64,000 nucleotides of DNA. It comes from UBA1723 sp045629285. GTDB lineage: Bacteria; Bacteroidota; Bacteroidia; Bacteroidales; Paludibacteraceae. Numbering within the stretch: the stretch's first letter is position 1; each line of letters opens with the position of its first letter. Of the stretch, positions 16,231-24,274 are shown piece after piece. The translations under genes were made by a program, and so were the position numbers. The DNA is taken from NCBI GenBank assembly GCA_045629285.1, contig JAZQQY010000016.1, positions 5,708 through 69,707 on the forward strand. Direction: 5' to 3'. Below the pieces are notes generated by a model. That model saw only the letters and a program-made list of their open reading frames with translations. It was not told the origin of the DNA and ran no database searches.

Positions 16231-19032
16231 TTATTGGTTCCCCTCCTGGTATCTTCTCCAAGCAATCTTGACTTTTTCACGAGAGTAGGATAGAGGCACG
16301 GAATCTGTCATGTGAATAAACTGATTTTCCTCAGGCAATGCTTTGAAAATCTTCGTCAGTTTTTTGTAGTCGCTCTCCTTCAATACTGACTCCTGCTCAA
16401 TCATACCTTTTTCCACAAATCCTGTGATGTCATCGGCAATTACAGTAGGCGGTTCTTTCAAGCGAACGGCAATGTCGACTAAAGGCATGTTGTCGGCATA
16501 GAATGTTTTTGCCGCATTCCTACGATCGTTAGCTGACATTCTGTAGGTAACGGCCTTGCTTTTCTCCTTGCTTTTCCAGAAGTAGAAGATGTCAATAATA
16601 GGCATCGACACTCTTCCCCTAACCTCTTTACGCAACTCTTCGATGCTTACCCCTGTCTTCTTCGACAGTACTTTGTCTATCATGTTGAGATGCGACTCTT
16701 CAACTACTTCTTCTGCATTTATTTCGCCGTTGTAGACCAACTTTGTAAGATGGTTTTCTATGGTGTTGAGTGTAAGGTTTCTTTCGTCAGCAATTTCTTG
16801 AGGCGTTTTTCCTTCCTTGAAAAGGATCAAGGTCTTCTGATATGTGTCTGGTTCAGACGATTTGGTTGACTTTGATGAACTTGATGATTTAGACTTTTTG
16901 GTTGGCGTTTTGTTCATCAACACTTTCTCCTCATCAGTTAACTTATCATCTCTCTTGTCAGCGATGAATTTTCGTACAATATTCACGATTTCATCGCCAT
17001 ATTTTGTGATTCTTTTACTTCCGAGGCCAGGGATCGTCTTCATATCTTCCGTACTTTTTGGAAGGCGAGCTGCAATCTCTTGTAGAGTCTTCAAACTCAT
17101 TACGTAAGCCAATGGACCACCATCGGCTTTATCGAATCTCCATTGAGTAAGACGTTGCTGAAGAACCGGGTCGACACCAGCTACTGTCATATCGGCTTTA
17201 GTACGTTCAAGTTTACCCATCTCAATATCAAGGGTCGCCTTTGCACGTGCTTCCAGGAAAGCGGTTGTGTTGAATGGCTTCTCTTTGAAAGCGGATAGCA
17301 ATGCTGTTTTGATGCGAACAAGTTTGACGAATTCTGCAGTATGAGTGTTGTAGGCATCTTCTACAGACCGGTTGTCAAGCTCGATGTCTTCATTGTAGAT
17401 ATCAATGTCAATATCCTCTATTTTGACGAGAAAATAGCCTACAGCAGCTTTGATACGTTGTTGTAAATGTTCATCGGTAAAGATGTCATTCGCTGCTTCG
17501 ACTAAAGCCGTATATTGGTTGCGGAATTTTGCGGCAACTTCGACAATGTCTGTTGTCATGGAGTAGTATTCGGCACTTACAAGTTCACACAACTTAGGCA
17601 TCAGATTCATCAACTGATTCCCGGTTTGCGCCATGTTGAATACCCTGCCGAAAGTGCTCTGCATCTCAGTGAAGTCGAACAACTCGTTGAGAAGGACAAT
17701 CATGTATCGCTTCTGCAGTTGCGGCATCACCTCTTCAATGTTTGCGGCACGTTCACCCTCATACTGCATATAGCGAGTGACATTAAGGTCTGTGATGATG
17801 GATTCCAATTTGATCGGTGATTTCAACACCATTCCATCCAGACTTTTGCATCGGCTCAACGCTACGTACACTTGTCCGTGTGAGAATGAGGCCATAGCAT
17901 CGATGATTGCCCTGTCGAATGTCAAACCTTGGCTTTTGTGTATAGTGATTGCCCAGGCAAGACGAAGAGGAAATTGTGAGAATGTGCCCACTACATCTTC
18001 ATATTGCTCTTTTGACTCCTTGTCGATCTTTGTCTCTGTATTTTCCCAAGTTTCTCGCTCTGCCACAATCGGATTTATGTCGCCCTTGCATTTAACCGTG
18101 ATTTTATGCTCTGAAAGGTCAATGATTGTTCCGATCTTACCGTTGTAGTAGTTTGCTTCTCTATTGTTGCGGGTAAACATCACCTGAGCTCCGACTTTCA
18201 ATTCAAGCGATTCGTCGACAGGATACATCGACTCTGGAAATCGGTCCTTGATGATCGCATCGTAGACAGTGGAAACTTCATCCAGCTCATTCAACTTCTT
18301 TTCGTTGAAAGCATCTGCGATTTTGTTGTGGGTAGTCAAGAAAATCTCACCCTCTTTGGGCTCATACTCTGGCAAATAATGTTTGTTGAGTTCATTGAGC
18401 GACTCTATCGAAAGATGATTGTTGCGGACTTCATTCAGGATGCTGATGAACGTTTCGTCTGCCTGGCGGTATATCTTTTTTAGCTCAATTGTCACGTAAG
18501 AAGAGTCTTGTAAAGCCTTACTGCTGAAGAAAAAAGGAGTCTGGTAATGCTTCTGCATTATTGCCCACTCTTCATCTCTGACCACAGGCGGTAATTGTTG
18601 CAAATCTCCGATGAAAAGGCATTGTACTCCGCCAAATGGAGTATATTTCTGTTTACGATATTCCCTTAGTCTATCGTCTATAGCGTCCAATAGATCGGCA
18701 CGAACCATACTGATCTCGTCGATCACTAGCAAGTCGATAGTACGGAAAAGATTTATCTTCTCTTTTTTGATTTGCCCCTTCTCTTTTGCGTATTCTGGGA
18801 GAAAAGGAGTGAACGGCAACTGGAAGAATGAGTGTATGGTCATTCCCTTTGCGTTGATGGCGGCTACACCTGTCGGAGCAAGCACAACCATTCGCTTGGC
18901 GCTTTGTGCCCTTAGCAGATTTAAAAAGGTAGTTTTGCCGGTGCCGGCATTACCTGTAAGGAAAACATTTTCGTTTGTTGTCTCAATCAGCTTTCTAGCC
19001 AATTGCATCTCTTTGTTGATCTCAATTGCCAT
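16231..19032 (-). CDS. PIF1/Dda-like helicase with HRDC and C-terminal helix-turn-helix domains
   Basis: A 933-residue protein. The N-terminal helicase core has Walker A GNAGTGKTTF near 25-34, LVIDEISMV (Walker B), GDLQQLPPV, and a UvrD-like C-terminal motif ITIHKSQGLTFDRAI followed by VYVALSRC, as in PIF1 and RecD2 relatives. Residues about 630-690 form an HRDC-like nucleic-acid-binding domain (IPGLGSKRITKYGDEI), then a Ser/Lys-rich linker (KKSKSSSSSKSTKS). Residues about 730-775 form a helix-turn-helix of the HTH_40 type (EGKTPQEIADERNLTLNTIE). It probably unwinds DNA during repair or replication. It is followed upstream on the same strand by the acyltransferase gene, 27 bases away. Confidence 0.9.
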   Translation of the reverse strand: MAIEINKEMQLARKLIETTNENVFLTGNAGTGKTTFLNLLRAQSAKRMVVLAPTGVAAINAKGMTIHSFFQLPFTPFLPEYAKEKGQIKKEKINLFRTIDLLVIDEISMVRADLLDAIDDRLREYRKQKYTPFGGVQCLFIGDLQQLPPVVRDEEWAIMQKHYQTPFFFSSKALQDSSYVTIELKKIYRQADETFISILNEVRNNHLSIESLNELNKHYLPEYEPKEGEIFLTTHNKIADAFNEKKLNELDEVSTVYDAIIKDRFPESMYPVDESLELKVGAQVMFTRNNREANYYNGKIGTIIDLSEHKITVKCKGDINPIVAERETWENTETKIDKESKEQYEDVVGTFSQFPLRLAWAITIHKSQGLTFDRAIIDAMASFSHGQVYVALSRCKSLDGMVLKSPIKLESIITDLNVTRYMQYEGERAANIEEVMPQLQKRYMIVLLNELFDFTEMQSTFGRVFNMAQTGNQLMNLMPKLCELVSAEYYSMTTDIVEVAAKFRNQYTALVEAANDIFTDEHLQQRIKAAVGYFLVKIEDIDIDIYNEDIELDNRSVEDAYNTHTAEFVKLVRIKTALLSAFKEKPFNTTAFLEARAKATLDIEMGKLERTKADMTVAGVDPVLQQRLTQWRFDKADGGPLAYVMSLKTLQEIAARLPKSTEDMKTIPGLGSKRITKYGDEIVNIVRKFIADKRDDKLTDEEKVLMNKTPTKKSKSSSSSKSTKSSEPDTYQKTLILFKEGKTPQEIADERNLTLNTIENHLTKLVYNGEINAEEVVEESHLNMIDKVLSKKTGVSIEELRKEVRGRVSMPIIDIFYFWKSKEKSKAVTYRMSANDRRNAAKTFYADNMPLVDIAVRLKEPPTVIADDITGFVEKGMIEQESVLKESDYKKLTKIFKALPEENQFIHMTDSVPLSYSREKVKIAWRRYQEGNQ

Positions 19033-19059
19033 AAAAATTTACTGTTACTAATGGATTTG

Positions 19060-19980
19060 TTATGCATTATTGTCTCGCTTGTGTTTCCATCTACGGTGAG
19101 TCCATAGCCAATCAGAAGGGTATTCTTGAATACTTTCCTCAAGGAAACGAGCATATCTCTCTGTTGCTGCATACTCTTCCTCTTCTGCTACATTCTCGGA
19201 AATCACTTTAAGACGGTATTTATAATAGCCACGTTTAATATGGATTACGTCAGCATAAACATAAGCAGATTTGAACATCTTTGCAATTCTTTCCGGACCA
19301 GACAAGAACGGAGTGTCCTGATGTAGAAATTCTGTCCAATAATCGATGTTTTTAATGCTTGGAGTCTGGTCGGCAAGAAGTCCAAGGCCGAAAGTCTTGT
19401 CAGTTTTTCTATACTTAAGAAGCGGACGTATGATATCGTTCTTATTGACCAACTCCATACCCAAACGGTTACGGATGCTTCTGAAAAACTCGTCGATATA
19501 TGGGTTTTTAGCTGGACGGTTAACCTCTACGCCGACTAGGTTAGGACAGTCAAGTTGCCAGTATAGGGCTGGCATCCATTCCCAGTTTCCCTTGTGAGAT
19601 GAGGCAAACATCATGTTTCTTCCTTCCTTGATCAAGCGAGCCATTTCTTCGCGGTTCTCAAACTCTACGTGCTTCAAGATGTCGTCGTAGCTCATTCTGT
19701 AGGTTTTAACCCACTCTACAAGCATATCGCAGAAGTGATGGTAGAATTCCTTATCTATCTTAGTTCTCTCTTCCTCGCTCTTTTCAGGGAATGAATTTGC
19801 AAGATTCTCCTTAACTACATTTCTGCGGTATCTCACGACATATCTCACAATGAAATAAAGCATGTCCGAGATGAAATATAGCACGCAGAAAGGGAGTCGA
19901 CTAAACGATGCGATTGCTCCACGCAATAAGTAAAACGTAAGTTTGTTTTTCAAATCCTGCAATTTTTCTTTCATCATCAT
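19060..19980 (-). CDS. Lipid A biosynthesis-type lysophospholipid acyltransferase (LpxL/HtrB-like)
   Basis: A 306-residue member of the LpxL/LpxM acyltransferase family, which adds a secondary acyl chain to lipid A precursors at the inner membrane. The catalytic H-x4-E motif is seen in ASSHKGNWEWMP. Later blocks GLGLLADQTPS and PFLSGPERIAKMF are the family's substrate-binding motifs. An N-terminal hydrophobic stretch (about 20-48) anchors it in the membrane. The start could be Met1, Met2 or Met3 (ATGs at 19980, 19977, 19974). Its upstream side carries two palindromic repeats that separate it from the OmpA gene. It fits with lpxK and lptF/G elsewhere in the window. Confidence 0.88.
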   Translation of the reverse strand: MMMKEKLQDLKNKLTFYLLRGAIASFSRLPFCVLYFISDMLYFIVRYVVRYRRNVVKENLANSFPEKSEEERTKIDKEFYHHFCDMLVEWVKTYRMSYDDILKHVEFENREEMARLIKEGRNMMFASSHKGNWEWMPALYWQLDCPNLVGVEVNRPAKNPYIDEFFRSIRNRLGMELVNKNDIIRPLLKYRKTDKTFGLGLLADQTPSIKNIDYWTEFLHQDTPFLSGPERIAKMFKSAYVYADVIHIKRGYYKYRLKVISENVAEEEEYAATERYARFLEESIQEYPSDWLWTHRRWKHKRDNNA

Positions 19981-19992
19981 TAATATATAATA

Positions 19993-20016
19993 TGAGACGC
20001 GTTTTTACGCGTCTCA
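19993..20016. repeat. GAGACG-type dispersed palindrome, copy 3
   Basis: TGAGACGCGT and ACGCGTCTCA form a perfect 10-pair stem with a TTTT loop. It lies 20 bases from the next copy, between the acyltransferase and OmpA genes. Confidence 0.8.
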
Positions 20017-20035
20017 ATAAATTATCTTATCTCGT

Positions 20036-20063
20036 GTAGAGACGGTGAACACGCCGTCTCCAC
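20036..20063. repeat. GAGACG-type dispersed palindrome, copy 4
   Basis: GTAGAGACGG pairs with CCGTCTCCAC across GTGAACACG-like loop bases (20046-20053). It lies just downstream of the OmpA gene stop on the minus strand and is a second element in tandem with copy 3. Confidence 0.8.
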
Positions 20064-20080
20064 GCCTGTTGTCCAATTGT

Positions 20081-21589
20081 TTACTGCTCGTAGATCGAGA
20101 ATGTAACGCGTCTGTTCTTAGCCTTACCCTCGTCAGTGCCGCTTACGTCGACAGGCTCTTTGTACTTCATGTCCTTGACATCAAGCTGATCGGCAGATGT
20201 GCCTTTATCTTTCAAGATGTCGCGGATGAAGAATGCACGCTCAATGCCGATAGCATCGTTGTAATCAAGCTCCATCTTATCAGCGTGACCAGTAATCAAA
20301 AGACCCTTATTAGGCTGTAGACGAAGAAGAACCTTCATATCTTCAAAAGCAACCTCCATGTCTTCAGTCGAAGTGAATCCACTCTCGTTGAATGGGAATG
20401 AGAACATTGAGCTCATCTCTTCACTCAACAGCTTGATAGCCTGTTCTGCGTTAAGTGCGTATTCTGCGAACTTCAAGTGACGGCGTTCGTTCCAAGTGAT
20501 ATCAAGCTTCTCGAACGAAGTCAAAGTGTCGTAAGCAGTGATTGTATTTCTATACTTAACCTTCTTCTCTTCAGTAACATCCTCGATCACACCAAGCTGA
20601 GAAATCATGTTCTTTACCTTCATAACCTCTTCACGAGAGTAGCGGATGTAAATTAATGAGTCAGGAAGGTGGTGGATGCTGTCTCTAGCAAGTAGAGCCT
20701 CTTTCACTTCTGGAGCAACCATCGGCTCCTCAGCAAGCATCTCCTTATTCTCAGGCATCTCATGCTTCTTCTTTACACGGTCTGTGGGAAGAGTGACTGC
20801 CATCTTGAATCCGGCTCCGATTGTGCCGACCTTGGTGATCTGGTCGCTTTCAAGCATATTTGTGTATACTCCTTCAGGAGAAAACATCTTGCTGTTGGAT
20901 TCCGAGTCGACGATATCTGTGAAGCCATAGTTCACATAAAGGCCACCGTACAAGCCAAGCTTGGAAGCGAACCATTTTGTCAATCCTAAGTCAAGGAAGA
21001 ATGAGCAAGTTGTCTTTTTGGTAGTTGTTTTGCCCTCGAAAGAAAGAAGTGAACGGTTGACTTTTTCATCCTCCGATTTTCCCAATTCCTCTGAATATGT
21101 TGAGCGCGACAAACTTCCTTCTGTAACTTCGTAAGTGTGGCGGACTGGGAATCCAACTTTGATACCACCTCCGACCAAGAAGTCTACACTATATGTAATA
21201 TTGTTGCGATAGTATGCGCCGATAGGGATTTCAAGTTGAGCATACTTCTGTTTTTCTTCCCAATTCTGGTAGTGAGTGGCAAGGATGTATCCTTTTGTAT
21301 CGGTAAGGTCGATTTTTTCGTCGTATGAACTTATTTTTCCATAGCTATTGAAGAAAGCAACACCAAAACCAGTGCCAATTCCTAAATAATCATTGAAAAA
21401 ATGGCGATAATTGAACGAAGTTCCTCCGCCAAGACTAGATTGATTTGTCAATGCGATCGAATATGCATCATACATCAAAGAATGTACACCACCATTAACT
21501 TGTAGTTCAATTTGGTTACGTGCATATTGTGCATTGGCTCCTGCCACTGCACAAAGTCCTAATAAAATCCCTGTCGCTTTTCTTTTCAT
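20081..21589 (-). CDS. OmpA family outer membrane protein
   Basis: A 502-residue protein with a signal peptide (1-20, GLCAVAGANAQ). An N-terminal region of beta strands (about 25-265) looks like a barrel, followed by a charged linker and a C-terminal OmpA-like peptidoglycan-binding domain (about 385-502). The OmpA domain shows LLITGHADKMELDYND, GIERAFFIRDIL and KAKNRRVTF, including the Asp and Arg that contact diaminopimelate. It therefore tethers the outer membrane to peptidoglycan. It has a TAnnTTTG box upstream and palindromic repeats downstream, and appears to be a single-gene unit. Confidence 0.9.
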   Translation of the reverse strand: MKRKATGILLGLCAVAGANAQYARNQIELQVNGGVHSLMYDAYSIALTNQSSLGGGTSFNYRHFFNDYLGIGTGFGVAFFNSYGKISSYDEKIDLTDTKGYILATHYQNWEEKQKYAQLEIPIGAYYRNNITYSVDFLVGGGIKVGFPVRHTYEVTEGSLSRSTYSEELGKSEDEKVNRSLLSFEGKTTTKKTTCSFFLDLGLTKWFASKLGLYGGLYVNYGFTDIVDSESNSKMFSPEGVYTNMLESDQITKVGTIGAGFKMAVTLPTDRVKKKHEMPENKEMLAEEPMVAPEVKEALLARDSIHHLPDSLIYIRYSREEVMKVKNMISQLGVIEDVTEEKKVKYRNTITAYDTLTSFEKLDITWNERRHLKFAEYALNAEQAIKLLSEEMSSMFSFPFNESGFTSTEDMEVAFEDMKVLLRLQPNKGLLITGHADKMELDYNDAIGIERAFFIRDILKDKGTSADQLDVKDMKYKEPVDVSGTDEGKAKNRRVTFSIYEQ

Positions 21590-21629
21590 ACAAAAATTAC
21601 ATAAAATGTGTCTTGTCCATTCAGTTCCT

Positions 21630-21637
21630 CAAAGATA
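21630..21637 (-). promoter_or_regulatory. TAnnTTTG box upstream of the OmpA gene
   Basis: TATCTTTG on the minus strand lies 40 bases before the ATG. No clear -33 element is seen. Confidence 0.5.
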
Positions 21638-21679
21638 TAATTATTTTTATGAATATTTAACTTTATGAATAAAAATTTG

Positions 21680-21687
21680 TATGTTTG
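21680..21687 (+). promoter_or_regulatory. TAnnTTTG box upstream of nhaD
   Basis: TATGTTTG lies 55 bases before the nhaD ATG, back to back with the OmpA promoter box. Confidence 0.5.
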
Positions 21688-21742
21688 CAAAAGAGATTTG
21701 TAAATAACGATTAAAAAACAATAAAAAATTCGAGGAGGTCTT

Positions 21743-23104
21743 ATGGTCTTACTAATGATTTGTCTGTTCGTTCTTGGATATGCGGCGATCGCGACAGAAC
21801 ATCAGATTCACGTCAACAAAGCAGCTACTGCTTTGATTTTATGTTCATTGCTATGGACGATCTATATTTTCTATGCTCCTGAGCTTTATACACCGCTTGG
21901 AATTCAGAAGACAACTGAATACGTGACAAAGTACGAGCTTATCGAAGGTGTAGGTGAGGTTGCTGAAATTTTGTTCTTCCTAATGGGAGCGATGACAATT
22001 GTAGAGTTGATTGACGTACACGGAGGATTCAACATCATCACAAGACGAATCACAACTAAGAACAAAAAGAGCTTGCTGTTCATCCTTTCTGCCATCACAT
22101 TCGTCATGTCGGCAGTGTTGGACAACTTGACTACTACAATCGTAATCGTAATGTTGCTTAGAAAGTTGGTAAAGGATCAGAAGGAGCGTTGGTATTTCGC
22201 TGCTGTTGTGATTCTTGCCGCTAATGCCGGTGGCGCTTTCTCTCCAATTGGCGACGTGACTACTATCATGCTTTGGGTTAAGGGTAACGTTACAACAGCA
22301 AACTTGATCCCTCAGCTTATTTTGCCTTCTATCATTGCTGCTGTATTGCCAATGCTTATCATGTCAAGAAAGTTGAAGGGTAATTTGGAAGAATCTGACG
22401 AGAATGTAATTTCAGAGTCTCACGAGCCATCAGCTGCTGAGATGGTTACAAACCGTGAACGTAATATCATTTTCTACCTAGGTATCGGTGCTTTGGTATT
22501 TGTTCCTGTCTTTAAGTCGATCACTCACTTGCCTCCATATATCGGTGTCTCACTTGGTCTTGGTATCTTGTGGGTTTACACTGAGCTTATGTACCATGAG
22601 AAGGGTGATTCTATCAAGGAGGAGAAGAAGGCACGTATCCAGAAGGTTGTTAAGAGAATTGACATGACAACAATTCTATTCTTCTTGGGTATTTTGATGG
22701 CTGTAAACGCCCTATCATGTGCAGGTATCCTTCACGAGTTGAGCGAGTGGCTTGATAAGAGCATCGGTAATATCTATGCAATCAATGTCGTAATCGGTAT
22801 CCTTTCTTCAATTGTCGACAATGTGCCGCTAGTAGCTGGTGCTATGGGAATGTACGATGTTGATCCGACAAGTGCATACTACATGGTCGACGGTGCCTTC
22901 TGGTTGTTCCTTGCATACTGTGCAGGTGTCGGCGGAAGTATCTTGATCGTCGGATCTGCTGCGGGTGTTGTTGTTATGGGTCTTGAGAAGGTTAGCTTCG
23001 GATGGTATTTGAAGGAAGTTTCGTTGATCGCATTGCTTGGCTATTTGGCTGGAGCAGTTGTGTTCATCATTCAGGATATGTTCATTTTGCCGATGTTTAA
23101 CTAA
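21743..23104 (+). CDS. nhaD: NhaD-type sodium/proton antiporter
   Basis: A 453-residue inner-membrane protein of the ArsB/NhaD ion transporter superfamily that exchanges Na+ for H+. It has about 12 hydrophobic segments. Conserved NhaD blocks are ILAANAGGAFSPIGDVTTIM near 155-170 and SSIVDNVPLVAGAMGMY near 355-370, holding the buried acidic and polar residues used for ion translocation. Length matches the family. Unusually for this phylum, a strong Shine-Dalgarno sequence (GAGGAGG) lies 5 bases before the ATG. The lipoprotein gene follows 15 bases on and may share its transcript. Confidence 0.93.
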   Translation: MVLLMICLFVLGYAAIATEHQIHVNKAATALILCSLLWTIYIFYAPELYTPLGIQKTTEYVTKYELIEGVGEVAEILFFLMGAMTIVELIDVHGGFNIITRRITTKNKKSLLFILSAITFVMSAVLDNLTTTIVIVMLLRKLVKDQKERWYFAAVVILAANAGGAFSPIGDVTTIMLWVKGNVTTANLIPQLILPSIIAAVLPMLIMSRKLKGNLEESDENVISESHEPSAAEMVTNRERNIIFYLGIGALVFVPVFKSITHLPPYIGVSLGLGILWVYTELMYHEKGDSIKEEKKARIQKVVKRIDMTTILFFLGILMAVNALSCAGILHELSEWLDKSIGNIYAINVVIGILSSIVDNVPLVAGAMGMYDVDPTSAYYMVDGAFWLFLAYCAGVGGSILIVGSAAGVVVMGLEKVSFGWYLKEVSLIALLGYLAGAVVFIIQDMFILPMFN

Positions 23105-23119
23105 ACAGAATAAATAAAC

Positions 23120-24256
23120 ATGCGCTGGAAAGCAGAACTATCATACATCGCATTATGCGCCGTTGCTTTGACGGCGTGTAATGACGATGATTCCAACGGA
23201 GGATCGGGTTTGCCACCTTTCAGCGATACTGAATATGCTGTCTATATGGCTTACAAATATGACAGCCTAGCTTCAGCATCTGCCGAGCCTATACTTTGTT
23301 CCGGAATTTGGACTAATGCTGCGTCTGATGGAGCTCCTTCATTACGCAAACTGTCTCCTGGTCGTGATGAAATGGTGGAGGTGTTCGATATCTGTGTGAC
23401 AGAGAATAAGGATGTTTATGCTGCCGGATGTTTTGGAGATGCTGCTCTATATTGGAAAAACGACACGGAGGTGGAATTGCCTGAGGGTAGAGCCGCAACA
23501 GGAATTGAGGTTGATCCTGACGGTGTCGTCTATACTTGTGGATTTCAGCAGGAAGGATCTCGCGAATCTGCTAAGATGTGGATCGGAACGATTCCATACG
23601 ATTTGAACTATGGTACTCGAGCTAATGACATTTGTCTATACGACGGAAAAAGTTATGTGGCCGGATATGGCAATAACTTCGACAAGTATGATGTCGAGGA
23701 GGCCCGTATTTGGATTGACGGTCAGTCATACAATAGGTTGGCTCAGGATAATGACGGTGATAAAAATAGTTTGGGTGACTATCCTGCTGTAGCTAATGCC
23801 ATCGTTTCGAATGGATTTGGTTGGTGGTGTGTTGGCTATGAGAGAAATACAAGCGTAGGTTATTTGCCTAAGGTCTGGATTGATCGTACCAACAATAATC
23901 TGACTCGTGAAGGTCCGGCTTCGTCGCTTACATGTATCAAGCATGAGGATGGTGTTTATTATATCGGTGGAAACGACGGTTTTCATGCTAAATACTGGAC
24001 TGCTCGCCAGAAGAGCGACAAGGAAAAACGAATCGTGGATTGTGTTGAACATGATTTGACATCAGGTTCATCACAGGCAATCGTCGAGGACATTGACGTG
24101 TTGAATGGAATCGTCGTTTGTTGCGGTTACGAAAAGTCTAAGTCGGATTCGTATATTCCTAAGTTGTGGATAAATGGCAATGAGTATCCTCTTGGTGCTC
24201 AGTTGAATGGGAAAAGCAGAGTCAGACCTTGTGCTGTCGCTATTGTAAGAAGATAG
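23120..24256 (+). CDS. Lipoprotein with beta-propeller-like repeats, unknown function
   Basis: A 378-residue lipoprotein; the lipobox LTAC places the lipidated Cys at residue 20, followed by an Asp-rich stretch (NDDDSNGG) that fits the surface-export signal of Bacteroidota lipoproteins. The mature part contains at least five repeats of about 50-60 residues, each with a VYxAG/CCGY-type strand and then a AxxWIxG-type strand (KMWIGTIP, ARIWIDGQ, PKVWIDRT, AKYWTARQ, PKLWINGN). This spacing suggests a beta-propeller. It lies between nhaD and the EpsG-like gene with gaps of 15 and 18 bases. No function can be assigned. Confidence 0.75.
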   Translation: MRWKAELSYIALCAVALTACNDDDSNGGSGLPPFSDTEYAVYMAYKYDSLASASAEPILCSGIWTNAASDGAPSLRKLSPGRDEMVEVFDICVTENKDVYAAGCFGDAALYWKNDTEVELPEGRAATGIEVDPDGVVYTCGFQQEGSRESAKMWIGTIPYDLNYGTRANDICLYDGKSYVAGYGNNFDKYDVEEARIWIDGQSYNRLAQDNDGDKNSLGDYPAVANAIVSNGFGWWCVGYERNTSVGYLPKVWIDRTNNNLTREGPASSLTCIKHEDGVYYIGGNDGFHAKYWTARQKSDKEKRIVDCVEHDLTSGSSQAIVEDIDVLNGIVVCCGYEKSKSDSYIPKLWINGNEYPLGAQLNGKSRVRPCAVAIVRR

Positions 24257-24274
24257 GAAAGTTGGTGTCATAGA

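Noticed and set aside
17777..18148. Plus-strand open frame inside the helicase gene
   Set aside because: It is a shadow of conserved helicase motifs on the other strand.
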